NCBI RefSeq assembly: GCF_007741515.1
Contig: NZ_CP036263.1
Span: forward strand, 806,001 to 870,000
Reading direction: 5' to 3'
DNA length: 64,000 nt
Origin: Adhaeretor mobilis
GTDB lineage: Bacteria > Planctomycetota > Planctomycetia > Pirellulales > Lacipirellulaceae
Below the pieces are notes generated by a model that was not told where the DNA came from, ran no database searches, and saw only the letters and a list, made by a program, of their open reading frames with translations. Below, piece after piece: positions 28,808-36,459 of the stretch. Within the stretch, counting starts at the first letter, position 1. Each line of letters opens with the position of its first letter. The position numbers and the translations under genes are program-made.

Positions 28808-30040
28808 CTACTCAGCCTGGAATGCCGAGCTGCTTAGCCGTTCTGCCACGCCCGCAATCAGCTTTGCCGCATTCTCGTGATACACCTTCCTAAGCACCTT
28901 ATCCGGTAAATCGAGCCCGTAGATGCCCCACAAGCCCTGGGGAGGGTACTGCCCCTCAGCATAGGAAAAGTACTCGTGGTCGGTTTCCAGCAGGCGCCAG
29001 TGGGGCCGTAGGCGTCCTGGCGAGCGAGGCCCATCGGTGCCGAAGAGGATGCGATCCTGGTATCTCAGGAAAAAATTACGTGCTGTGCGAGGCTGCCTAC
29101 CCAGTTCCGCAATTCTCGCAGCAATCTCCACATGCATGTTCGGGTAGGTGTCTAACCACTCCCCCACCTTCGCCAGGTTCTCTGGATAGTTGGCCACGTG
29201 GGCAGCGATGAACTGCGTATTCGGGTGCTTAGCGAATACGCGATTGCGAGCGGCCAGCAGTTCATCGTGGCTCGGGCCGGTGTAGTTGTTGGGCGGGCCG
29301 CCCGAGAAGCTCCATCTCGGGTGCCGGTTGAGTTCCTCCCAGCGTTCGTTGGTGGCATCAACCGGCTGAAAGAAAGCCACCGGGTCAGCCGTATGAATGA
29401 GCACCGGCAAGCTGAGTTCGCCGCACGCTTCCCAAATCGGGTCCCAGCGTGGGTCGTCCACCTTTATGTAAGAGCCATCGGGATTGCGGAAATACAGTCC
29501 CAGCATTTTATGGATCTTCAAGCCGGCTGCGCCCCGCTGTTTGGCGTCGGCCAATGCTAACGCCATGCGTCGGCCAAAGTCGGGACGATGGCAATCCCAG
29601 GTCGCCGGTTCCTTTCGTTTGCCATCGCCAATCCAGTCGATGTTGGCGAAGATCGTGAAGCGATTTGAGTGCTTACCAAGAAACTTCTTGTGTTCGTCGA
29701 ACCGCTCCCCAAGTCCGCCATCGAGGGAATTGCAGACGGCAATGTTTTGGTCGTCCATCAATCGTACGAACTCATCGACTACTTCGGGCGACTGCCGCAT
29801 CTTGAGACGGCAATGAACGTGAACGTCCACCACGGGAAACTTCGCCCGCCGAACCGTCTCCTGCGGCAGCACGAGCTGTGACTTGGGGCGGAACTGGTCG
29901 AGTGCGAGGTCGCGACCGCTGGTTCCGTCGAGTTTGGCACCATCGAGAGGTTGCTGGGCATGTGCGAGTGACACAAAGCAAAATAGGAATGCCAAGAATG
30001 ATGTTTCGCGCAGAGACGCAGAGACGCAGAGAGGACGCAT
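28808..30040 (-). CDS. secreted amidohydrolase (TIM-barrel metal-dependent hydrolase)
   Basis: About 410 aa. Metal motif VDVHVHCRL near the N terminus, KIHKMLGLYF with a catalytic-type Lys, LPVLIHTADP and FIAAHVANYPENL, and the last aspartate in ILFGTDGPRS match the amidohydrolase-2 family. Start is debatable: the frame opens at 30106, but the ATG at 30040 gives a usable signal peptide (MRPLCVSASLRETSFLAFLF...AHA). That ATG lies in the loop of a CGCAGAGA hairpin repeat, so the repeat encodes the signal peptide's N-terminal part. Substrate unknown. Confidence 0.8.
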   Translation of the reverse strand: MRPLCVSASLRETSFLAFLFCFVSLAHAQQPLDGAKLDGTSGRDLALDQFRPKSQLVLPQETVRRAKFPVVDVHVHCRLKMRQSPEVVDEFVRLMDDQNIAVCNSLDGGLGERFDEHKKFLGKHSNRFTIFANIDWIGDGKRKEPATWDCHRPDFGRRMALALADAKQRGAAGLKIHKMLGLYFRNPDGSYIKVDDPRWDPIWEACGELSLPVLIHTADPVAFFQPVDATNERWEELNRHPRWSFSGGPPNNYTGPSHDELLAARNRVFAKHPNTQFIAAHVANYPENLAKVGEWLDTYPNMHVEIAARIAELGRQPRTARNFFLRYQDRILFGTDGPRSPGRLRPHWRLLETDHEYFSYAEGQYPPQGLWGIYGLDLPDKVLRKVYHENAAKLIAGVAERLSSSAFQAE

Positions 30041-30080
30041 GCCGACCGAACTCTGCGTCTCTGCGTTTCTGCGCGAAACT
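30004..30080. repeat. CGCAGAGACGCAGAG inverted repeat overlapping a gene start
   Basis: Left arm 30004-30034 (TTCGCGCAGAGACGCAGAGA) and right arm 30050-30080 (CTCTGCGTCTCTGCGTTTCT) are near-perfect complements built from a seven-base word, ACGCAGAG. The loop (30035-30049) contains the likely start codon of the amidohydrolase gene. Confidence 0.85.
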
Positions 30081-30105
30081 AATAATTGGTTTGGCTCTGC
30101 CTGCA

Positions 30106-31377
30106 TTACTTCTCTAGCTTCTTGTCGAGGATGAAGAAGCCGCCGCCAGAAGATTCGCTCGACTTGGGTTTTTTCTTGCCGCCGTAGGCTGTTGGCTGAC
30201 GAACTTTTTCGCTATAGAGCAGATTGATGTTGCTAAGTGTCTCTTCCACTTGCTTAAGAACATGAGGAACGTGTCTCGCAATCACTCGATCCTGCATAAC
30301 GACAAGGAATGCGTCATCGCCACCGACTTCTGAATTGCTTTCCCAATCGACTGATTTCATAACAGCGTCACGGATAATTTCCTGTGAGCGCTCGGGTTGG
30401 AAATCGAAACCGTAACTGACTCGAAACGACCTTGTTAGCGGTACATTGGCTGGGGGCTCTTGCCTGACTTGCTGGTTGTCACGGGGTCGATCGGCGTCTA
30501 TTTGGGCTTTGACGTCCCGCAGGGTATCCAGCAAGGCTTCGATATGGCGATGAACGTGATTGGTCTGCAATACGATCAGTATGCCGGGGCCGAGGTGCCT
30601 GATGTCACCCTTGCCGGTTCCGTTTCCTTGCCAACTATCGGGCTCGACGCATTCGGTAATGGCACCGACTATCTTGTCATACTCGGCCCAAGCGCTCGCT
30701 GCGAGTGGTCGTTCTAGGTAGTTGAGGTCTAGTAGATCATCAATTTTGTAGACGCGGATTTCTAGGCAATCCTCGGCTTCATCCTCGCTAGTGATTAGTA
30801 GAACCTCGTTGTTGACAACATAGGTTAGGTCTTCGACTTCGCGAAACAACAGATTGAGAGCCGATCTCAGCGTGACGTTGCGAAGACTGATCGTCACTTC
30901 GGCTTCTTCAGAAATCGCCAGTGCTTCGAGTGCAGGTCGGTCAAACAAAATGGGAATTTCATAATCGAGCGAGATCTCCTGCAGGATTTGATTGAGCGGC
31001 CTTTCCCGGTAATCGATTGGTATCGAAAGAGGTCCGTCGAGTGCCGCTTCAATTCGCTCACTCGCGGCCCGGTCTTGAGCAGATGAAATAGCAAGGCCAC
31101 GGTAAGGATCTACCACGCGCTGTCCAGAACCGGTCACCAAACTAAGGTTCAGCGGTTTCGTTTCTTTGGGTTCAGACGAGTCAGGCTTCGAGTTGGACTG
31201 GGATGCCTCGCCATTCACCTCCAAAAACTCGGAGGGCCACGCGCCAAACAGATCTGACGAACCTCCTGCATCAGGCGCTTGTTCTTGGGCGTCGGCTAAG
31301 CCGCAAGCGGCGGCAAGAGCTACGCACCCAACAAGTGCGAACACTGCGCAGCGTTGGACATTCAAGCTTCTGTTCAT
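30106..31377 (-). CDS. secreted protein with STN-like domain
   Basis: A 423-aa protein with signal peptide (to about residue 30), a Ser/Pro/Glu-rich linker, and a middle domain (about 118-195) resembling secretin/TonB short N-terminal (STN) repeats: PIDYRERPLNQILQEIS then VTISLRNVTLRSALNLLF and YVVNNEVLLITSEDEA. The C-terminal 200 residues have no recognised fold. A strong AAAGGAGG ribosome-binding site sits seven bases before the ATG. The stop codon is immediately upstream of the amidohydrolase frame, so they may be one transcript. It may belong to an outer-membrane or secretion assembly. Confidence 0.7.
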   Translation of the reverse strand: MNRSLNVQRCAVFALVGCVALAAACGLADAQEQAPDAGGSSDLFGAWPSEFLEVNGEASQSNSKPDSSEPKETKPLNLSLVTGSGQRVVDPYRGLAISSAQDRAASERIEAALDGPLSIPIDYRERPLNQILQEISLDYEIPILFDRPALEALAISEEAEVTISLRNVTLRSALNLLFREVEDLTYVVNNEVLLITSEDEAEDCLEIRVYKIDDLLDLNYLERPLAASAWAEYDKIVGAITECVEPDSWQGNGTGKGDIRHLGPGILIVLQTNHVHRHIEALLDTLRDVKAQIDADRPRDNQQVRQEPPANVPLTRSFRVSYGFDFQPERSQEIIRDAVMKSVDWESNSEVGGDDAFLVVMQDRVIARHVPHVLKQVEETLSNINLLYSEKVRQPTAYGGKKKPKSSESSGGGFFILDKKLEK

Positions 31378-31524
31378 GACACGCCTCCTTTGTTTCGCGA
31401 ATGAATCGCGAAATTAGAGTTGTTCCCCAGGCGACCGGTTCCGGCGCGGTCGCATGCTTATTGCGTAGTGTAGGCGCAAGTGGGCTGGGGTGTCAAAAAA
31501 CGTTCGAGGAGGGCTATACCACTC

Positions 31525-31950
31525 TTATCGCACAAATCTTCCACCGCTGGTGTAGCGGCCACCGGGTTGGTAGCGGCACCAAGAGAGATCGACCTCGGCG
31601 TTGAGCTTGCCGAAGCGTGGATCGTCTACCGAGAGCCTCGCTCGACGGTCGGTAATCGGCGCGTCGTGCGTGAACGCTAAGCCTCGCTCGCTGAAATCGC
31701 GCAGCTCAATCTCGCTGGGCTCGCCCGGCATGCCGTGGGGGTCCAGCGGGATGATTTGGGCTCGCAAGGTAAAGGGCTCGTCGCAGCCGGCACTCTTGGA
31801 ACGCAAGAATTCGCGAACACGCTCTAATAGCAAGGTAGCTTCTGAAGTGAGCGACTGGGTGCGGCCAGCCAGGACGTCGAGAGATTTGGCGGCGATCATG
31901 GTGAGGGATAGGGAGTCGAGGCGGGATTGGGAGGACAATCGCATAGACAA
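31525..31950 (-). CDS. PilZ-like domain protein
   Basis: A 141-aa protein. Residues 55-141 resemble a divergent PilZ domain: ELRDFSERGLAFTHDAPI fits the RDxSxxGxxxxxxxP pattern, and the end VDLSWCRYQPGGRYTSGGRF matches the strand that closes the barrel. The RxxxR part of a c-di-GMP site is not clear, so nucleotide binding is doubtful. The N-terminal 50 residues are helical. It precedes the STN-like gene by about 150 bases on the same strand. Confidence 0.6.
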   Translation of the reverse strand: MSMRLSSQSRLDSLSLTMIAAKSLDVLAGRTQSLTSEATLLLERVREFLRSKSAGCDEPFTLRAQIIPLDPHGMPGEPSEIELRDFSERGLAFTHDAPITDRRARLSVDDPRFGKLNAEVDLSWCRYQPGGRYTSGGRFVR

Positions 31951-32059
31951 GCCTTCGCATCACGATGTTCGAGGCGACCGTGGGACAGCGCTGAAAGAAG
32001 CCATCACCTAGAACGTCAGGTCGCCGGGAATCTGGGTTTCCGGGAACTACGTTCCCAGA

Positions 32060-32115
32060 AAAAAGCCCAGCGAACCCATCGGCGGAGGGAGGGGAATCGC
32101 CGATGGGTCGCTGAG
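32060..32115 (-). terminator. strong intrinsic terminator without an obvious upstream gene
   Basis: CAGCGAACCCATCGGCG (32068-32083) pairs with CGCCGATGGGTCGCTG (32098-32113); on the minus strand the stem is followed by a run of six T (32058-32064 region). The nearest minus-strand gene upstream, bcp, ends 490 bases away, so it may instead end a non-coding transcript from 32116-32500. Confidence 0.7.
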
Positions 32116-32604
32116 TGGATGCTGAATTCTTGCCAAGCGGGGATTCGGAGAAATCCTTGTTAGCTATTTGTCGGTACTACAGGATGCTACGCAGTGCGGG
32201 AGGGTTAAGTTCGCACAAACAAAAGAATCTTGTTTCTCGACAGCTCCGTGATTGGCAAGTACTTCAGCTATCAAAACTTACCCGACAAGCGGCCAACCGC
32301 AAATACGAGTTTCAGATTCTTCTAAGAAATATCCAGGGGAAGTTCGCGCCAATCGTCGCGGAAGGCAAACTTCCACAAAAACAGGGTAGCTGGGTAAATT
32401 TGGGGGATTGTAGCTAGGGCTGCCGTAGGGCAGAACGAAGCACCAATTGTTGATTTTGAGTGCAACTGAGGATGAGTGAAGCAGAGTAGCAATAGCCGCG
32501 AGATAACATCTCGCAGGAGCGCAGGAGAATGGCTCGCCTCAACAGAGTTCACCGGCGGGCCGTTGGCCCGCGGCTATTGGGGGGTGAATGGCGTGGTGCG
32601 GCGC
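32116..32604. other. 489-base region without a gene; possible small RNA and REP hairpins
   Basis: No coding frame is convincing. At 32489-32579 an outer pair GCAATAGCCGCG / CGCGGCTATTG encloses GCGGGCCGTTGGCCCGC (32556-32571). The 370 bases before the terminator at 32060-32115 could hold a minus-strand non-coding RNA. RNase P, tmRNA and SRP RNA signatures were looked for and not found. Confidence 0.4.
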
Positions 32605-33078
32605 TTACTCCAGCGCTTTGATCGCTTCAATCACCTTCTCGTCGTGGCCGTCGACCTTCACCGCCTTCCAAACTTTTGCGACTTTTCCTTGGGCATCGAT
32701 GAGGTACGTGCTGCGCTGGATGCCCATTTTCTTCTTGCCGTACATATTCTTCTCCCGCCAAACCCCATACTTTTCCGCCACTTTGTGCCCCTCATCGGCA
32801 AGCAGCGGGAAATTCAGCTTGAACTTGTCGCGGAACTTGCCGTGGCTTTCCACGTCGTCCGGGCTTACTCCCAAGACCACGGCTCCCAGTTTTTTCATTT
32901 CCTTCTGGCGATCGCGGAACGCACAGGCTTCCTTAGTGCACCCCGGGGTATCGTCCTTGGGGTAGAAATAGAACACCACAGGGCTGCCCGCGAGATCCGC
33001 CAGGCGAACCTTACTGCCATCGTCTGCTGTCAGGGTAAATGCGGGGGCCTTTTTGCCCGGTTCAATCCAATCGCCCAT
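32605..33078 (-). CDS. bcp: thiol peroxidase of the Bcp/PrxQ type
   Basis: A 157-aa peroxiredoxin with peroxidatic Cys in DDTPGCTKEACAFRD; the second Cys of the CxxxxC pair follows (C...EAC), as in PrxQ enzymes that form an intramolecular disulphide. It reduces hydroperoxides with thioredoxin. The ATG at 33078 (MGDWIEPGKKAPAF) is used; the frame extends 12 codons upstream to 33114, into an ACCGCAAAGAG repeat arm that looks non-coding. Confidence 0.93.
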   Translation of the reverse strand: MGDWIEPGKKAPAFTLTADDGSKVRLADLAGSPVVFYFYPKDDTPGCTKEACAFRDRQKEMKKLGAVVLGVSPDDVESHGKFRDKFKLNFPLLADEGHKVAEKYGVWREKNMYGKKKMGIQRSTYLIDAQGKVAKVWKAVKVDGHDEKVIEAIKALE

Positions 33079-33105
33079 GAATGAAGCCTTTCTCAGATGT
33101 TCAAT

Positions 33106-33323
33106 AAACCGCAAAGAGCGCTAAGGGCGCAAAGATCGAATTGCGGTAGTGAGATAACCCAAAGGAACTACAGGAACGCATTTTGGACCATGCTCATTTG
33201 GATTCCAGGGGGCTCGTTGCACGCATTCATGAAATTGGTTGCTGGGCAGCTGACGATCACTGATAAACCTACTGGACTGAAGCTCAGAAGTTTCTTGGCG
33301 CTCTTTGCGTACTTTGCGGTTCC
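33106..33323. repeat. inverted pair, AACCGCAAAGAGCGCTAAG family
   Basis: Left arm 33106-33136 (AAACCGCAAAGAGCGCTAAG) pairs with 33293-33323 (TTGGCGCTCTTTGCGTACTT then TGCGGTT) across about 155 bases. It fills the divergent space between bcp and rsfS, so it must overlap or flank both promoters. Confidence 0.75.
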
Positions 33324-33407
33324 CAGAGTGTGTAGCCCTCGCCTGTTGGGGGCAATCTGGGTAGAATCTGCCGGTTCAAGCACTGACGTAATCAGTCGTA
33401 CGCAAAC

Positions 33408-33875
33408 ATGAAGGTGAGGAGTCCCATCGTCGAAACGAGTTCCCAGAGCACGCCCAACCCTGAAAATGGGGCTTCCGAGCGCAGCTTAGAGCTAGCGATG
33501 GCCGCTGCGCGCACGGCCGAAGATAATCGCGGCGAGGATATCGTGATTCTCGACATGCGCGAGATTACCCCCGTGTTCGATTACTTCGTGCTGGCCACGG
33601 GCAAGAGTCGCCGCCAACTCCACGCCATGAGCGAAGAGATCGACCACAAGCTAGAGGACGATCTCAAAGACAAGCGCATGGGCATCGAGGGTTACAGCGA
33701 AAGCCGCTGGATTCTACTCGACTACGGCAACGTAGTCATTCACCTGTTCGACGAAGAGACTCGTGAATTCTACGCGCTCGAGGACTTTTGGAACGGCGCG
33801 AAACGTGTGCCGTTTGGAGATCAAAGTGACGTCGAGGAAGCGAACGACGAGGGAACGACCAATGACCAGGCCTAA
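33408..33875 (+). CDS. rsfS: ribosomal silencing factor RsfS
   Basis: A 155-aa protein with the DUF143 core: ILDMREITPVFDYFVLATGKS, then GYSESRWILLDYGNVVIHLF and FYALEDFWNGAKRV. RsfS binds L14 on the 50S subunit and blocks subunit joining in starvation. About 30 residues of N-terminal extension precede the fold, and the last residues (NDEGTTNDQA) are encoded inside a GACCAATGACC hairpin repeat. argS follows 56 bases downstream. Confidence 0.95.
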   Translation: MKVRSPIVETSSQSTPNPENGASERSLELAMAAARTAEDNRGEDIVILDMREITPVFDYFVLATGKSRRQLHAMSEEIDHKLEDDLKDKRMGIEGYSESRWILLDYGNVVIHLFDEETREFYALEDFWNGAKRVPFGDQSDVEEANDEGTTNDQA

Positions 33876-33925
33876 ATGACCCAGGATTGGTTTCTTCTTC
33901 TCTTGGTCATTGTTGATTGGTCATT
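33859..33925. repeat. GACCAATGACC hairpin at the rsfS-argS junction
   Basis: ACGACCAATGACCAGG (33859-33872) pairs with CTTGGTCATTGTTGATTGGTCATT (33901-33924, given here in two words TTGGTCATTG and TTGATTGGTCATT). It encodes the end of RsfS and lies 7 bases before the argS start. Confidence 0.65.
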
Positions 33926-33931
33926 CGCCCT

Positions 33932-35917
33932 ATGAATCTACTCGCCGAATTACGCAGCCGTTTTGCAACAGCCCTTGAGTCCCTTGATGGCGCGGACCTG
34001 TCCGACATGGTCTTGCCAAGCCAAGATCCTAAGTTCGGCGACTACCAGGCAAACTGCGCCATGCCGTTGGGCAAGCGGCTCGGTCGACCGCCGCGCGAAA
34101 TAGCTACCGAGCTGGTCGAGAAGCTTGGTGTGGCCGACCTGTGCGAACCGCCAGAGATCGCTGGCCCTGGGTTTATCAACCTCCGCGTGAAGACCGCTCG
34201 CATTGCCGAGTTGGTAGGCGACGCGCTCGTCGACGAACATCGCTTGGGTGTGCCAACAGCTACCGAGCCACGCAACATCGTGCTGGATTACTCCTCGCCC
34301 AATGTGGCCAAGCCGATGCACGTGGGGCATATACGCTCGACCGTCATCGGCGACGCACTTGCCCAGGTGCTGAAATTTCTCGGCCACAAAGTGATCACCG
34401 ACAACCACATCGGCGATTGGGGCACGCAGTTTGGCATGATCGTGTACGGCTACAAGAACTTTGGCGACGATGCCAAACTGGCCGAGGCGCCGGTGGGAGA
34501 GCTCACGCGGCTCTACCGCTTTGTGAACTCGCTGGTCGACTACCACGCGCTGCGCACGAAAAAAATCCCCGAGGCTGAACTGGCCATCGATCAACAGCAG
34601 CTCGCCGTTGAGAAGCTCAGTTCGGAGCCCGTTCCAGAGGACCAGAAGGCCCAGAAGAAGGCCGCCAAGAAATTAAGACAGGCTGAGGGCCTGTTGAACG
34701 ACTGTCGTAGCGATTTAGTGGCACTGCAGCAAAAGCTCGTCGATGCAGAGAACGACGAACAACTGATCAGTGTCGCGAAAGAGCACGCGGACATTGGGCA
34801 GAAGGTGCTCGCGGAAACCGCAGCGTTGCATGCGGGCGACGAGGAAAACGTCGCCCTGTGGAAACGCTTCCTGCCTGCTTGCCTTGCAGAGATGGACGCC
34901 ATCTACGAGCGGTTGAATGTCTCCTTCGATCACACCCTGGGCGAAAGTCATTATCACGACCAACTTGCTGAAACGATAGCAAGCCTCGAAGAGCAAGGCT
35001 TGGTGAAAGTGAGCGACGGTGCGAAGTGTGTGTTCCTCGAAGGGCAAGACGCGCCGTTCATCGTGCAGAAACGCGACGGTGCTTTCTTGTACGCCACGAC
35101 TGATCTCGCCACGATCAAGTATCGCGTTGAAAACTGGCAGCCCGATGCGCTTTTGTACGTCGTGGATCATCGCCAGTCGCTGCACTTCGAGCATCTGTTC
35201 GCCACCACGAAACTGTGGGGAGAAAAAGACACACGGCTTAAGGATCTGGAATTAGAGCACATCAGCTTTGGCACCGTCCTTGGCGAAGATGGCAAGCCAT
35301 ACAAAACGCGATCCGGCACGGCTGTCGGTTTGAGCGGACTGCTGGACGAAGCCATCCAGCGCGCCCTGGCAATCGTGAGCGAGAATGACGACGCTCGCGC
35401 CGAGCCACTACTCTCCGCCGAAGAACGCCAGACGGTAGCAGATCGCATCGGTATTGGCGCGATCAAGTACGCGGACCTCGCCCACAATCGCACGAGCGAC
35501 TACGTATTCAGTTACGACAAAATGCTCGCTATGACCGGCAACACGGCTGCGTACATGCAGTATAGTTACGCCCGCGTGAGCAGCATCTTCGGCAAAGCGG
35601 GCGTCGATCGGCAGCAACTACGCACTAGCAACCCCACGATCGACCTCAACACGCCCGCAGAACGCTCGCTCGCTTTGGCACTCTTGCAATTCAGCGAAGC
35701 GCTCACCCGCGTAGCGAGCGACTATCGGCCCAATCATTTGACTTCCTACCTGTTCGAACTAGCGAGCAAGTACTCTTCATTCTTTAGCGAGTGCCCAGTG
35801 CTCAAGGCAGAAAGCGATGAGCTTCGCACCAGTCGTCTCGCGCTGTGTGATCTCACAGCCCGGACGCTCTCGCGTGGTTTGGAGCTCTTGGGCATTGAAG
35901 TTGTGGAGCGGATGTAG
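33932..35917 (+). CDS. argS: arginyl-tRNA synthetase
   Basis: A 661-aa class I synthetase: N-terminal Add-1 domain, HIGH-type motif PNVAKPMHVGHIRST (with HVGH), DNHIGDWGTQFGM, the KMSK-region equivalent GKPYKTRSGTAVGL (non-canonical, as in many ArgS), and a C-terminal anticodon-binding helical domain ending LSRGLELLGIEVVERM. The ATG at 33932 is preferred to the TTG at 33917. A lysine/glutamate-rich helical insertion (about 210-290, QKKAAKKLRQAEG...) lies in the catalytic domain. It charges tRNA-Arg. Confidence 0.97.
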   Translation: MNLLAELRSRFATALESLDGADLSDMVLPSQDPKFGDYQANCAMPLGKRLGRPPREIATELVEKLGVADLCEPPEIAGPGFINLRVKTARIAELVGDALVDEHRLGVPTATEPRNIVLDYSSPNVAKPMHVGHIRSTVIGDALAQVLKFLGHKVITDNHIGDWGTQFGMIVYGYKNFGDDAKLAEAPVGELTRLYRFVNSLVDYHALRTKKIPEAELAIDQQQLAVEKLSSEPVPEDQKAQKKAAKKLRQAEGLLNDCRSDLVALQQKLVDAENDEQLISVAKEHADIGQKVLAETAALHAGDEENVALWKRFLPACLAEMDAIYERLNVSFDHTLGESHYHDQLAETIASLEEQGLVKVSDGAKCVFLEGQDAPFIVQKRDGAFLYATTDLATIKYRVENWQPDALLYVVDHRQSLHFEHLFATTKLWGEKDTRLKDLELEHISFGTVLGEDGKPYKTRSGTAVGLSGLLDEAIQRALAIVSENDDARAEPLLSAEERQTVADRIGIGAIKYADLAHNRTSDYVFSYDKMLAMTGNTAAYMQYSYARVSSIFGKAGVDRQQLRTSNPTIDLNTPAERSLALALLQFSEALTRVASDYRPNHLTSYLFELASKYSSFFSECPVLKAESDELRTSRLALCDLTARTLSRGLELLGIEVVERM

Positions 35918-35933
35918 GGCTGAAGATTGCACT

Positions 35934-36086
35934 TCAGCATGTGCGGTCGTTCTCATCCACCCGCAACACCAAAGGCACTCGGCGTGGCCGCTTGAGGTCG
36001 TGCATTGCGGCGGCAATCTGCTGGGGACTCTCGCGTACGGCCTGACGCTGGCCAGGATTCGTTGCTGAATTCCCTTCCCGGCCGAA
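35934..36086 (-). pseudogene. possible C-terminal gene remnant
   Basis: A 50-codon open stretch with no start ends RQAVRESPQQIAAAMHDLKR then VPLVLRVDENDRTC and stop at 35934-35936. Codon choice looks coding. It is bounded upstream by a stop at 36087-36089. It may be the tail of a lost gene or coincidence. Confidence 0.25.
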
Positions 36087-36149
36087 TTACAATGGAATCA
36101 CCCAGGGTGTTTCCTCTGCACATCGGGATGGTTCGTCTCGCCTGCTGAA

Positions 36150-36348
36150 CCGACTTTTGCACTCGGTCCGTCCTACTGTCCGCCGCACTTGGGCTGGAAT
36201 GCGTGACTATCGCAAAGCAAAAGTCGGCAGCGGAGCTAGCGGAGTGTTAGCTCGTTTTGCCTTGAAACATAGTCTGTGCAGGACCTTGGAAGGTCAACTC
36301 GCAGAAGACTTTTGCACGCTGAAACGTGGTTAGAGAGCAAAAGTCTTC
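36150..36348. repeat. two hairpins built on (G)ACTTTTGC / GCAAAAGTC
   Basis: CCGACTTTTGC (36150-36160) pairs with GCAAAAGTCGG (36217-36227), and GAAGACTTTTGC (36304-36315) pairs with GCAAAAGTCTTC (36337-36348). The two hairpins share the word ACTTTTGC and occupy most of the 540-base argS-36460 space, which holds no confident gene. Confidence 0.7.
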
Positions 36349-36459
36349 ACGGCACTGCGGTAATCCGGGGTACTTACAGAGTATTTGCTGGCTAGCTAGA
36401 CTGTGCCGAAAGGTCCCTGCAGCAAGTTTTAACACTGCCAAGTTTCAAGATAGCCCCCC

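Noticed and set aside
32116..32604. RNase P RNA, tmRNA or SRP RNA in the gene-free region
   Set aside because: None of the conserved core sequences of these RNAs is present on either strand.
33917..33931. TTG start for ArgS five codons upstream
   Set aside because: The extra residues are inside the GACCAATGACC repeat; the ATG at 33932 starts the conserved domain.
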